DNA of 64,000 bases from Polynucleobacter sp. AM-25C3 (GCF_018882335.1 NZ_JACVOS010000005.1:124001-188000); one strand, 5' to 3'; positions 54,418 to 63,783 are shown, counted from the first letter of the stretch. Translations and numbers: made by a program. Notes: generated by a model not told the origin, from the sequence alone.

Positions 54418-55722
54418 ATGATAATTGGACCAAGTTTAAACACCGATCTGAATCCGTACGACAAAGACGAGCAAGATCTTGAAATATTTTATGGGCTGCC
54501 ACGAAAGGTGCAGTTTTGCAAAATATGTAATATGTCAAATCAGCAGCCAATGTCTAGTAATGAGTATGCTCATAGCCATTCATCAACAAAGAACACATTA
54601 ACATTTAATGAAGAGGGTGTTTGTCATGCCTGTAGTTTCAATAAGCTTAAAGAGTCTGGTGAGATTGATTGGGACGAGCGTGAGCGGGAGTTGCTTGATT
54701 TATGTGATAGGTTTCGCCGAGAAGATGGAAGTTATGACTGCATAGTAGGCGGTAGCGGTGGAAAAGATAGTGCAATGCAGTCTCATTTATTAAAATATAA
54801 ATACGGAATGCATCCCTTGACGGTGACTTGGTCCCCGCACTTATACACAGACATAGGATGGAAGAATTTTCAAAACTGGCTTCATGTTGGCGGTTTTGAT
54901 AATTTTCTCTATACACCAAATGGAAAAATTCATCGACTGCTTACAAGAAATGCAACGATCAATTTGCTACATCCTTTCCAGCCTTTTATTCTCGGCCAAA
55001 AAACCTTTGTTGCTAAGATGGCTGCGCAATTAGGCATCCCATTAATTTTTTATGGAGAAATGCCGGGTGAGTATGGTGAGAAGATTTCTCATAAGGTATC
55101 AAGCTATTCATCTGATTCAGAGAGCGGAGATGGTGCTGGATTCTCGCTCGACTATATTAGCGGTAAGGATATCCGCGATGTCTATTTGGGAGGTAAGTTG
55201 ATAGGTGAGTACCTTGAAGATGGCGTACAGTTGGCCGATTTAAAAAGTTATCTCCCAATGGATTCAGAGATTCTTCGTAAAAAAGGTATCGATTTCAAAT
55301 ATCTCGGGTATTACAAGCGCTGGGTTCCTCAGGAAGCTTATTACTATGCGGTTGAAAACACAGGGTTTGAGGCTAACCCTGTTCGCACCGAAGGTACATA
55401 TTCAAAGTACAACAGTCTAGATGATAAGGTCGATGGATTTTTTTACTTTACGCGCTGGATTAAATTCGGTGTAGGTCGTGCCATGATGGATTCGGCACAA
55501 GAAATACGCAATCATCATATTTCAAAAGAAGAGGGTATTGCGTTAATGCGCCGTTACGAGGGCGAATATCCCGCTCGTTATGAGAAAGAATTTCTGGAGT
55601 ATATAAGCATGACCCAAGAGGAATTTTTAGAGTTGTGTGATCGCTTCCGATCCCCTCATCTCTGGAAGATTGAGTATGGGCAGTGGAAGCTACGTCATAC
55701 CCCTTGGGGTGATATTAAGTGA
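54418..55722 (+). CDS. N-acetyl sugar amidotransferase (PseA/WbpG family)
   Basis: 434 residues. A zinc site uses Cys34, Cys37, Cys69 and Cys72; the ATP pyrophosphatase loop SGGKDS is at 113-118. In P. aeruginosa WbpG with HisH2/HisF2 turns an acetamido group into acetamidino; PseA does the same on pseudaminic acid in Campylobacter. Here it sits in the legionaminic operon, so the likely product is an acetamidino-legionaminic acid. RBS GAGAAAAT precedes the ATG. Confidence 0.9.
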   Translation: MIIGPSLNTDLNPYDKDEQDLEIFYGLPRKVQFCKICNMSNQQPMSSNEYAHSHSSTKNTLTFNEEGVCHACSFNKLKESGEIDWDERERELLDLCDRFRREDGSYDCIVGGSGGKDSAMQSHLLKYKYGMHPLTVTWSPHLYTDIGWKNFQNWLHVGGFDNFLYTPNGKIHRLLTRNATINLLHPFQPFILGQKTFVAKMAAQLGIPLIFYGEMPGEYGEKISHKVSSYSSDSESGDGAGFSLDYISGKDIRDVYLGGKLIGEYLEDGVQLADLKSYLPMDSEILRKKGIDFKYLGYYKRWVPQEAYYYAVENTGFEANPVRTEGTYSKYNSLDDKVDGFFYFTRWIKFGVGRAMMDSAQEIRNHHISKEEGIALMRRYEGEYPARYEKEFLEYISMTQEEFLELCDRFRSPHLWKIEYGQWKLRHTPWGDIK

Positions 55723-55729
55723 TTCCGAG

Positions 55730-56500
55730 ATGAGAAATATTCGCCTTATCGCTCGACTTGATATTAAAGGGCGGAATTTAATTAAAGGGATCCATTTGGA
55801 GGGTTTGCGAGTCATTGGATCTCCGAACGAATTCGCATATCTCTATTATCAGCAGGGCGCAGATGAATTGTTGTATATGGATAGTGTCGCAAGTTTATAT
55901 GGTCGTAACCATCTAGCGGATATTATTAGTGAGGCTGTCAAAGATATTTTTGTACCCATAACCGTAGGGGGTGGCATACGATCACTCGATGATGCTACGG
56001 CTATTTTGCGTGCAGGAGCCGATAAAGTTGCCGTGAATACTGCGGCAGTCGCTCATCCTGAGTTAATTAGTAATATTGCCTGGCAATTTGGCAGTCAGTG
56101 CATGGTTCTGTCTATTGAAGCTAAGAAAATAGGCCCAGATCGTTGGGAGGTGTATACGGATAATGGTCGCGAACCGACTGGATTGGACGTTATTGAGTGG
56201 GTCAAGAAGGGTGTGGCAATGGGGGCTGGGGAGGTATTGTTAACCTCAATCGATAGAGAGGGAACGCGCAAGGGTTTTGATGTTGAGCTAGTCAGTGCGG
56301 TATCGGCGGAAGTTTCTGTGCCAATAATTGCTAGTGGAGGCATGGGCAAGCCCGCGGATTTAGTGGCAGTTGTCAACGGAGGCGGCGCTGATGCGGTGGC
56401 AATGGCTGACATACTCCACTATAAGCGCACAGAGATTGCTGATATTAGAGTGGCTGCCGAAAATGCGGGAATTAGAGTAAGGCATTATGAGTGCGCCTGA
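55730..56500 (+). CDS. HisF-like ammonia-channelling partner of the amidotransferase
   Basis: 256 residues from ATG 55730 (7 bases after the previous stop; a longer frame from 55637 lies inside the upstream gene). TIM barrel with Asp11 kept (RLDIKG), TVGGGIRSLDDA, and EVLLTSIDREGTRKGFD. Residue 130 is Glu (LSIEAK) where histidine-pathway HisF has a catalytic Asp. It should pass ammonia to the amidotransferase rather than make imidazole glycerol phosphate. Confidence 0.88.
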   Translation: MRNIRLIARLDIKGRNLIKGIHLEGLRVIGSPNEFAYLYYQQGADELLYMDSVASLYGRNHLADIISEAVKDIFVPITVGGGIRSLDDATAILRAGADKVAVNTAAVAHPELISNIAWQFGSQCMVLSIEAKKIGPDRWEVYTDNGREPTGLDVIEWVKKGVAMGAGEVLLTSIDREGTRKGFDVELVSAVSAEVSVPIIASGGMGKPADLVAVVNGGGADAVAMADILHYKRTEIADIRVAAENAGIRVRHYECA

Positions 56501-57134
56501 TGTCATAGTAATCGATTACGGAGTCGGTAACCTTCTTAGTGTTCAGCGTGGGCTAGAATTCTGTGGCGCAAAAGTATTATTGACATCTGATCCTGAGAAA
56601 ATCCTAGCCGCTAAGCGAGTTGTGTTGCCTGGAGTCGGAGCTTTTAAAAATGCAATGCAAGCATTAAAAAATCTTGAATTAGTGGAGGTTATATGCAAGA
56701 TTGCAAGAAACAATACTCCCTTGCTCGGTATTTGCTTGGGGATGCAACTTCTGCTTGATGAGAGCGAGGAGTTTGGAGTAACAAGGGGGCTAGGATTAAT
56801 TCCTGGCAGGGTGATTCCAGTGCCCCGAGTCGATCAAGAGGGTTTAGACCAAAAAATTCCGCATATTGGATGGGAGGAGTTGTATCCCGCAGCTAGAGGG
56901 GCTGAGTGGGGATTGAATCTTCTTGCAGACACTCGCCGTGGCGATTCAGTGTACTTTGTGCACTCTTTTATGGCGGATTCCAATGAGCCCAAGCATCGCA
57001 TTGCTGATTGTAGTTATGGTGGGCACAATATTGCTGCAGTGATAGCTAAAGATAATATTATGGGCTGTCAGTTTCATCCGGAAAAAAGCGGCGAAGTTGG
57101 GTTAAGGATTTTGCATAGATTTTTAATGCAATGA
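56487..57134 (+). CDS. HisH-like glutaminase partner of the amidotransferase
   Basis: 215 residues, class I glutamine amidotransferase with the full triad: Cys83 in GICLGMQ, His197 and Glu199 in CQFHPEKSG. PHIGWEELYP and VYFVHSFMAD are HisH hallmarks. Overlaps the HisF-like gene by 14 bases and legF by 4. Supplies ammonia from glutamine for amidination. Confidence 0.9.
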   Translation: MSAPDVIVIDYGVGNLLSVQRGLEFCGAKVLLTSDPEKILAAKRVVLPGVGAFKNAMQALKNLELVEVICKIARNNTPLLGICLGMQLLLDESEEFGVTRGLGLIPGRVIPVPRVDQEGLDQKIPHIGWEELYPAARGAEWGLNLLADTRRGDSVYFVHSFMADSNEPKHRIADCSYGGHNIAAVIAKDNIMGCQFHPEKSGEVGLRILHRFLMQ

Positions 57135-57826
57135 AGATACTAGCCTTGATTCCAGCTCGTGGAGGTTCAAAACGACTGCCTGGTAAAAATACCAAAATTC
57201 TTGGGGAAAAGCCTTTAATTGTTTGGAGTATTGATGTAGTTAAGGGGTTGCCTAATATATGCGATGTACTAGTTTCAACTGATGCCCCAGATATCTCCGC
57301 AATAGCATCTAATGCTGGCGCCTTGGTGCCCTGGCTAAGACCTAAATATTTATCTGATGATAATGCTACCTCTGTAGACGTGGCGTTGCACGCGTTAAAT
57401 TGGTATGAGGAAGCTAACGGTCCAGTTGATGGCATATTACTTCTGCAGCCCACATCTCCATTTCGTAGGGTAGAAGACATTACTAGGGGGATTAACCTTT
57501 TCGCCAATCGAAAACCATGTGCTATTGTTGGGGTATCGCCAGCCAGCCAGCACCCATTTTTATGTTTAAAGATTGAGGGGCAGCGTCCGATTCCATATGT
57601 CGAAGGGGCTGACTTCGCTATGCGATCTCAGGATTTTCCTAAAGCCTACGTTGTTAGTGGAGCTTTTTATCTTATAAGTCCCTCGATCCTCCGCTATGCA
57701 AAAACATTTTATGGGGATTATTGGATGCCGCTAATAATCAATGGCATTATGCAAAATATAGATATTGATACCTTGGATGATTGGTATATGGCAGAATACT
57801 ATTTGACTAAAAATAATGAAATTTAA
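57131..57826 (+). CDS. legF: CMP-legionaminic acid synthetase
   Basis: 231 residues of the CMP-NeuA family: LALIPARGGSKRLPGKN binds CTP, LVSTDAPDISA and LLLQPTSPFRRVEDI follow, with SGAFYLIS near the end. It activates the nine-carbon acid for glycosyl transfer. It closes the nonulosonic operon; a 78-base AT-rich gap follows. Confidence 0.9.
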   Translation: MKILALIPARGGSKRLPGKNTKILGEKPLIVWSIDVVKGLPNICDVLVSTDAPDISAIASNAGALVPWLRPKYLSDDNATSVDVALHALNWYEEANGPVDGILLLQPTSPFRRVEDITRGINLFANRKPCAIVGVSPASQHPFLCLKIEGQRPIPYVEGADFAMRSQDFPKAYVVSGAFYLISPSILRYAKTFYGDYWMPLIINGIMQNIDIDTLDDWYMAEYYLTKNNEI

Positions 57827-57904
57827 TATCTAGGCTATATTATAATATATGACTGTGATATAAAATCTATTCAATGATTAAGCTAATTATTAAAAAGGAA
57901 AAAA

Positions 57905-58594
57905 ATGGATTATGAAGATTATTCCAACTGGAAAGGTTGGCTAAATAAGGTTCCATTCGGGAGTCTATCTATAGATTCTAGGAATAAATATAAATTACAA
58001 TTAGATAAACTACATGTTGATTATAAAAATATTAACGCGTTAGAAATTGGCTTTGGAAATGGCGGATTTATTAAATTTCTTTTGGAAAATGGTAGCAATG
58101 TTGAGGGTATTGAAATACAGGAATCATTGTTGGAGGAGGCCTCAAACTTGGGGATCCCCGCACATAATTCATTGGCAAGTCTCACAAATGGACCTTATGA
58201 CCTGATAGTGGGCTTTGATGTTTTAGAGCATTTGACCTTAGAGCAACTACAGCAGTATTTTTTGGTGTTTAAATCAGTCTTAAAGCCAGATGGAAAAATG
58301 ATCTTTAGATTTCCAAATGGCGATTCATTTGTGGGATTAAGTGCACAGAATGGCGATTTTACTCATGTAACAGCTATTGGCTTATCAAAGCTAGAGCAGC
58401 TTATTCGGCCTCTTGGGTTTAAAATAGCAATATATGAGGGCGCACTGGTTTATCCAAGAAGCAAGCTAAAACATTTACATTTTTTGCGTAAATTTCTTCG
58501 CTATCTTACAATGCAGGCGCTTGGATTTGGTAGCCCATATTTTTTCTCGGGAGATATCGTTACGGTGTTAACTTTGGATCACAATAAAGGATAA
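57905..58594 (+). CDS. class I SAM-dependent methyltransferase
   Basis: 229 residues. ALEIGFGNGGFIKFLLENGS is the SAM motif; DLIVGFDVLEHL and GKMIFRFPNGDSF follow. Ubiquinone/menaquinone-methylase type fold with unknown substrate, likely a sugar. RBS AAAGG precedes the ATG. Marked A+T bias compared with the backbone. Confidence 0.75.
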   Translation: MDYEDYSNWKGWLNKVPFGSLSIDSRNKYKLQLDKLHVDYKNINALEIGFGNGGFIKFLLENGSNVEGIEIQESLLEEASNLGIPAHNSLASLTNGPYDLIVGFDVLEHLTLEQLQQYFLVFKSVLKPDGKMIFRFPNGDSFVGLSAQNGDFTHVTAIGLSKLEQLIRPLGFKIAIYEGALVYPRSKLKHLHFLRKFLRYLTMQALGFGSPYFFSGDIVTVLTLDHNKG

Positions 58595-58599
58595 TTTTT

Positions 58600-60207
58600 T
58601 TGAGTGCAGAGTCCTTTTCATTTGTAACTTTAGTAAGACAATCTTCCTTATTAGTAAAGGATTTAGGTTTACATTTTATTTCTAATGGAAAAATCTTTAG
58701 CGAGCTATTGCTTATTAAGGGGGTTTCACTTTGGGAAATTATGGTTGTTGATCTTGCTCTTTATAGAGTTTCCGAGCTTTTGGATGGGAGAATCAAAGGG
58801 AGGGATTACAAAAAGTATCTTTTATTAAAATTAAAAAAAAGCTATTTTTTTCTGAAAAAGATATTAGCGTTGAGATATCTTAAATTAGATAAAAGCGGAT
58901 GCGAGTCTTGGCCAAAAAATGAAACTATTTTATTCCTCGGATTTTCTTGGTATTTAGCGCGGGATGTCTTGCTGCCTATTGCTGAAGAGATGATGGGCAA
59001 TGATTCATTAATACCCATTCTTCTGGTTGATGAGGTTCCAGAATTAATTGAAAAACAAGGTGTATTTTGTGGTACCCACTTGGCACGCACTCATCGTACA
59101 AGCAAAGTCAGGAAATGGGGTCTTGATTTTGCTAAAAAGTCTGAGCTGAGGGTATTGGAAATAATTAAAAACAATAAGGGCTTCCAAGTATCGCCACGTG
59201 TTGCGCCTATGAAACTGCAGCGCAACATCTCCGAAGCATTGATCAAGGGTGCATTTTATTTATCGGATACCTTGGCACTTGCAAAGCATATCATTGAGGA
59301 GCACCATCCTTCGGTAGTTGTTTCGATTGATTGCGCAGATCCACGTACACGTGCTTACATGCAAATTGCCCGTAAGATAGGAATTCCGACGGTTCAAATT
59401 CAAGCAGGACCTATTGATGAGGGTTGCGCCGAGTGGAAATTTTTTCAAGATGATTGGGTTTTTGTGCAAGGTGAAATGCCAAAGGATCAATTGATTAGTC
59501 ATGGAGTGCCGTTAGAAAAAATAGTTGTAACAGGATCCCCGCGGTATGACAGATTATGCCAGTCCACAAAAGCCGAAATACTGGCCCTAAGAGAGAGGTT
59601 TGGAATCCCCACATCGGCTCGCATTTTAGTTTTGGCATCTACATACTCTCTGGCTGCGTTTGGCCAAAATGCAGTCTCATCACTAAGAGTAATGAAAAAA
59701 ACATTATTTGAAGCTATAAATACAACGCCAGATGTGTGGTTAATTGTTAAGCCGCACCCACTGGAAAATGTGCAAGAAACTCGTAATTTAGCGGCTGGTT
59801 TTGCTCGAATTGTCTTTGCAGGGCATGATGAAAATATTCGCCAATATATCTGTGCCAGCGATGCATTTTTATCATTTGGGTCCACGGCAACCTATGAGGC
59901 ATTGATTATTAATAAGCCTACTATATGTTTGCGATTTAGTGGCTGGGGCGAATTAGTGAGTGATTTTTTGGCGACGAGTAGTGCGCTATGTTTAGCCACT
60001 AATGCCCAAGAGCTTTTGAGAGCCCTGAAGGAGGTGGCAGTTGATGGAGGTGTTGAAATGCTAGAAAAAAACGCCTTTAGACGAAAAGAATTTATTGATT
60101 CCATAATAAGTCATGATGCTGAGGGGGCTAGCAAAAAAATTGCGGCCAGATTGGTATCTTTGGCAGAAAGTTATACCAACGAAAATCGTAAAATCAAAAC
60201 ATATTAA
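58600..60207 (+). CDS. GT-B-fold polysaccharide biosynthesis protein, putative glycosyltransferase
   Basis: 535 residues, TTG start with AAAGG 9 bases upstream. The N-terminal 180 residues are helical and unfamiliar. From about 250 a GT-B fold appears: VVVSIDCADPRTRAYMQIA, IPTVQIQAGPIDEG, VVTGSPRYDRL, VWLIVKPHPLEN and FLSFGSTATYEALI. This resembles capsule transferases and CDP-glycerol-type enzymes. Position just after legF makes a legionaminic acid transferase possible. AT-rich: 58801-58860 has only 11 G/C in 60. Confidence 0.55.
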   Translation: MSAESFSFVTLVRQSSLLVKDLGLHFISNGKIFSELLLIKGVSLWEIMVVDLALYRVSELLDGRIKGRDYKKYLLLKLKKSYFFLKKILALRYLKLDKSGCESWPKNETILFLGFSWYLARDVLLPIAEEMMGNDSLIPILLVDEVPELIEKQGVFCGTHLARTHRTSKVRKWGLDFAKKSELRVLEIIKNNKGFQVSPRVAPMKLQRNISEALIKGAFYLSDTLALAKHIIEEHHPSVVVSIDCADPRTRAYMQIARKIGIPTVQIQAGPIDEGCAEWKFFQDDWVFVQGEMPKDQLISHGVPLEKIVVTGSPRYDRLCQSTKAEILALRERFGIPTSARILVLASTYSLAAFGQNAVSSLRVMKKTLFEAINTTPDVWLIVKPHPLENVQETRNLAAGFARIVFAGHDENIRQYICASDAFLSFGSTATYEALIINKPTICLRFSGWGELVSDFLATSSALCLATNAQELLRALKEVAVDGGVEMLEKNAFRRKEFIDSIISHDAEGASKKIAARLVSLAESYTNENRKIKTY

Positions 60208-60279
60208 AAAATGCATGTTGCTTAACAACGGATATAAAAGAGCCGGGGAGATATATCTTCTAATCTTAATCAGGTGACC

Positions 60280-61320
60280 ATGGAAAAAATTAAGTTATCA
60301 ATCTGCATGGCAACATACATGAGGGGCAGTTTTATTGCTGAGACATTGGATTCAATCGCTCCTCAATTGATTAAGGGGGTTGAACTTATTATTCTGGATG
60401 GGGCCTCCCCCGATAATACCGAGGAAGTTGTAGCTAGTTACGTTAGTCGCAATCCAAGAATCAAGTACATACGCGCAGATATAAATTCTGGAGTCGATCA
60501 GGATTATGATAAAGCAGTTAGTTATGCAAGCGGTGATTATTGTTGGTTAATGACAGATGATGATTTATTAGTGCCAGGCGCAATTGAGCGGGTATTGCGT
60601 TTAATTGCAGAAAATCCTGATTTAATAGTAGTTAATTCGAAGGTGATGACTGCGGATCTCAAGGGCTTATTGTCCACAGCAATTCTTCCTTTAGACGGTT
60701 TGACATGCTATACAGAGCTAGAGTCCGACAGATTTTTTGCGGAGACTGCCAGTTATTTATCATTCATTGGGTGTGTTGTTATTCGCAGAGCATTGTGGGG
60801 CAAAAGACAGCGGTCAAAGTATTACGGAACGTTATTTATTCATGTCGGCGTTATTTTTCAGGATCTATTAAATTTAGCCCTAGTGATCAGGGAGCCGCAA
60901 ATTATTATTCGCTATGGAAATGCGATGTGGACATCGCGAGGCTTCGAAATTTGGATGTTTAAATGGCCTAAATTAGTTTGGTCGTTTAAAAAATATTCAA
61001 ATCTAACAAAAAATTCTGTCTGCCCAAGGTATCCATGGAAAAGTATTAAAAACTTAGTTCTCTATAGGGCACTGGGTGGCTATGGATTATCCGAGTATGG
61101 CCAATATATAAGAATTAATTCAAGCCACATGAGGCGCCTAATAAGCTACGTAATTGCATTGTTTCCTGAAAGTGTATTAAATTTCGCTGCAAGTTTTTAT
61201 TGCATTTTTATTAATAAAAAAGCGTTGTTTGGATTGTATAGCCTTTCTATAAGCAAATATTCAACTTATATTAGTAGGCATTTCGCGCAGCGCTTATTAA
61301 AAGATATTCCACGCAAATGA
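60280..61320 (+). CDS. family 2 glycosyltransferase
   Basis: 346 residues from ATG 60280, with AGGTGA just upstream (GTG 60274 is an alternative). GT-A fold: LSICMATYMRGSFIAETLDSI, ILDGASPDNT and the metal-binding WLMTDDDLLVPG. The C-terminal third is basic and may touch the membrane. Resembles abequosyltransferase-like GT2 enzymes. Overlaps the next gene as ATGA. Confidence 0.85.
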   Translation: MEKIKLSICMATYMRGSFIAETLDSIAPQLIKGVELIILDGASPDNTEEVVASYVSRNPRIKYIRADINSGVDQDYDKAVSYASGDYCWLMTDDDLLVPGAIERVLRLIAENPDLIVVNSKVMTADLKGLLSTAILPLDGLTCYTELESDRFFAETASYLSFIGCVVIRRALWGKRQRSKYYGTLFIHVGVIFQDLLNLALVIREPQIIIRYGNAMWTSRGFEIWMFKWPKLVWSFKKYSNLTKNSVCPRYPWKSIKNLVLYRALGGYGLSEYGQYIRINSSHMRRLISYVIALFPESVLNFAASFYCIFINKKALFGLYSLSISKYSTYISRHFAQRLLKDIPRK

Positions 61321-62279
61321 AAACTGCTCTTGTAACTGGCATTACTGGTCAAGATGGATTCTATTTAACAAATCTATTGCTTAAAAAGGGTTATAAGGTC
61401 GTAGGTGTTGTTAGAAGTTTAAACTCCAAAAATATATTTTTAAATGGCGCTGAAAATAAAATTCAATATGTGGAGTGGGACATGGTGGATGAGAGTGCCA
61501 TACGGGCTGCTATTGAAAAATTTTCACCCACAGAGATCTATAATTTAGCAGCATATGCAACAGGAATTGGCATGTATGATGACCCTATACAGATTTCTGA
61601 AATTAATGGACTAGCAGTTCTAAGATTGCTCGAAGCCATAAGAAAAGTAAATCCAGAAATTCGTTTTTGTCAGGCATCAAGCAGGGAGATTTTCGGTGAG
61701 GCGCTAGAAAGCCCGCTAACTGAAACTAGCAATGTTAATCCAAGAAGTCCTTATGGTGTTGCAAAGTTATACGCAGACAATATGCTAAAAATATATCGAC
61801 AGCATTATGGACTGTTTTGTTGTTCCGCAATCTTATTCAATCACGAAAGTGAAAGAAGGGGGTTGCAATATGTAACCAGAAAAATAACATTTGCAGCTGC
61901 TAATATTAAACTTGGGATTGCCAATGAATTACATCTAGGTTCACTTTCTGCATTGCGAGATTGGGGATTTGCAGGTGATTATGTAATGGGTATGTGGATG
62001 ATGTTGCAACAAGCTAAGCCAGAAGATTATGTTTTTGCCACCGGCGAGAGTCATTCGGTCCATGAGTTTTGTGAGATAGCATTTAATAGACTGGGATTAA
62101 ACTTTTCAGAATATGTGAAGCTAGATGAACAGTCATATCGAGTGGATGAGTCAATTCCCTTGGTTGGGTCGGCCGCAAAGGCTAAATTGAAGCTTGGATG
62201 GTCTCCTACTATTTCATTTAAAGAGCTTGTGGAGAGGATGGTAAATTCTGACTATAGTCATTTGAAAGACTGTCTTTGA
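61317..62279 (+). CDS. GDP-mannose 4,6-dehydratase-like SDR enzyme (third GMD paralog)
   Basis: 320 residues: [21 protein letters not shown], catalytic region SSREIFG (Glu kept, Thr to Ser, Ser to Arg), SPYGVAKLYADN and LFNHESERRGLQYVTRK. GMD family but shorter and with an altered active-site loop. Likely makes a 4-keto-6-deoxy sugar from a nucleotide sugar. AT-rich base use sets it apart from gmd at 35521. Confidence 0.78.
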   Translation: MKTALVTGITGQDGFYLTNLLLKKGYKVVGVVRSLNSKNIFLNGAENKIQYVEWDMVDESAIRAAIEKFSPTEIYNLAAYATGIGMYDDPIQISEINGLAVLRLLEAIRKVNPEIRFCQASSREIFGEALESPLTETSNVNPRSPYGVAKLYADNMLKIYRQHYGLFCCSAILFNHESERRGLQYVTRKITFAAANIKLGIANELHLGSLSALRDWGFAGDYVMGMWMMLQQAKPEDYVFATGESHSVHEFCEIAFNRLGLNFSEYVKLDEQSYRVDESIPLVGSAAKAKLKLGWSPTISFKELVERMVNSDYSHLKDCL

Positions 62280-62463
62280 TCATACTTGAGTGGCCTTGCT
62301 TTTACTTTCGCTCCTGGATGTATCAAAGCATTGCTGGGCGTTTTATTGATGGAACAACTTTCCTAAGCTTTGGGACGGTGGCGGGTAATGATAATGCTTT
62401 AATGGGCGGGATAGATGCCACTAACTAGTGCAATACAATGGCTAAAGCGATAATCATTTGAGT

Positions 62464-63783
62464 ATGAAAAAAAAATCAGTTCGATATTTTATGCAAAAAG
62501 TATCAAGAGCTTCGATTGCATTGGAATCCTTGATGCTAGCCTTGTTGGTTGCAATAATGACTTTACCAAGATCATATACAGCTTTAAAGCTGTCGCTCTT
62601 GATGGCAATAATCTTGTTAGCCACACCACAGATCCGTATGGTTATTGGCTTCATGAAGAAAGTTGATGTGATTGGCTTCTATTGTTCAGTCGCAATTCTT
62701 GGATGCCTATGGACAATTGTGGGCCTAATTAATGGTGGGATCATTCCATCATTAATTGACTATTTTAGATTGTATGTCGGTTGGAGTTTGGCTTATCTTA
62801 TTATGGTCTCATTAATATATATCGCAGGTGGTCTTTATATATTTCATAGAGCAGCAGTTCTGAGTGCAATTTTAATTTCTTTGATAAATATTGCGGGTGT
62901 TTTGGATGTCATGTACGGATTCTATTTGATACCGGAGTCTGTAAGTAAGTCGCTAGCGATGAACATCGGGTTTCATGAAGGTTATATACAAATAACATCT
63001 TCCAATATAGGAAGTTTATTTTTTTTGGTAACTTATTTAATTGCGATATATGTTCGTAAAGATACGCAACTATTTCGAAACCCCTACACTCATATTGCTC
63101 TTGTACTCGGATTAATTTGTGCGGCTCTATCAGGGCGCCGAGCTTTGTGGGTAACAATAGCGCTGCAGCCCTTAGTTTTGCTGGTGGCTTTCATTTTTGC
63201 TGGTGGTCGTAATAGATTTAGATTTTCATTTTATTCAATTTTTCTTTATGGACTTACGATTATTTTTTTAGTTTCAGCAGTTAGTGGATTACTGGATATA
63301 GATTTTACCGGGACCTTAGAGCATTTATATCAAGCTTTTAGCGATGAGGATGTAAGGTATGCCCAAAGACAGGGCTTGATAAATGGATTTTTTGACCATT
63401 TAATAATCGGGTCTGGGTTCGGTGGAAACATATTCTCTCCAGACGATGAAAGGGCTGGAACTTATGAATCAACTTTCCATCAGATTCTATTTAATTTCGG
63501 CATCGTCGGAGTTTCTTTGATCTTATTTATATTCTTTAGATATCTAAGAATTTGCCTGGTGAACACCAAGGCTCTTTATCCGCTAGACGGGGTCTCATTT
63601 TGTCTCATTATTGGACTGCTGTCATTCCTTATTGGCGCTTATTCCAACCCATATTTAGGCTCATTTGACTTCCTTCTTTATATTGCGATTTTGCCTTTAA
63701 TTGCAGGCGTCAAGTCTGCTGCTAAATTTTCGACTAATAAAGAAGCAAGTAAGTATTCAAATTCTACGAGGGCGACTGATTGA
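62464..63783 (+). CDS. Wzy-like O-antigen polymerase
   Basis: 439 residues from ATG 62464 with about 11 hydrophobic helices, plus a short loop (about 285-325: DEDVRYAQRQGLINGFFDHLIIGSGFGGN) and ESTFHQILFNFGIVG. This fits the Wzy_C/O-antigen ligase superfamily. It is the second such protein in the cluster and its divergence is typical of strain-specific polymerases. Confidence 0.7.
   Translation: MKKKSVRYFMQKVSRASIALESLMLALLVAIMTLPRSYTALKLSLLMAIILLATPQIRMVIGFMKKVDVIGFYCSVAILGCLWTIVGLINGGIIPSLIDYFRLYVGWSLAYLIMVSLIYIAGGLYIFHRAAVLSAILISLINIAGVLDVMYGFYLIPESVSKSLAMNIGFHEGYIQITSSNIGSLFFLVTYLIAIYVRKDTQLFRNPYTHIALVLGLICAALSGRRALWVTIALQPLVLLVAFIFAGGRNRFRFSFYSIFLYGLTIIFLVSAVSGLLDIDFTGTLEHLYQAFSDEDVRYAQRQGLINGFFDHLIIGSGFGGNIFSPDDERAGTYESTFHQILFNFGIVGVSLILFIFFRYLRICLVNTKALYPLDGVSFCLIIGLLSFLIGAYSNPYLGSFDFLLYIAILPLIAGVKSAAKFSTNKEASKYSNSTRATD

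Noticed and set aside
55637..55729. Longer start for the HisF-like gene
   Set aside because: The added 31 residues lie within the amidotransferase coding region and do not resemble HisF; ATG 55730 gives residue numbering that matches HisF exactly.
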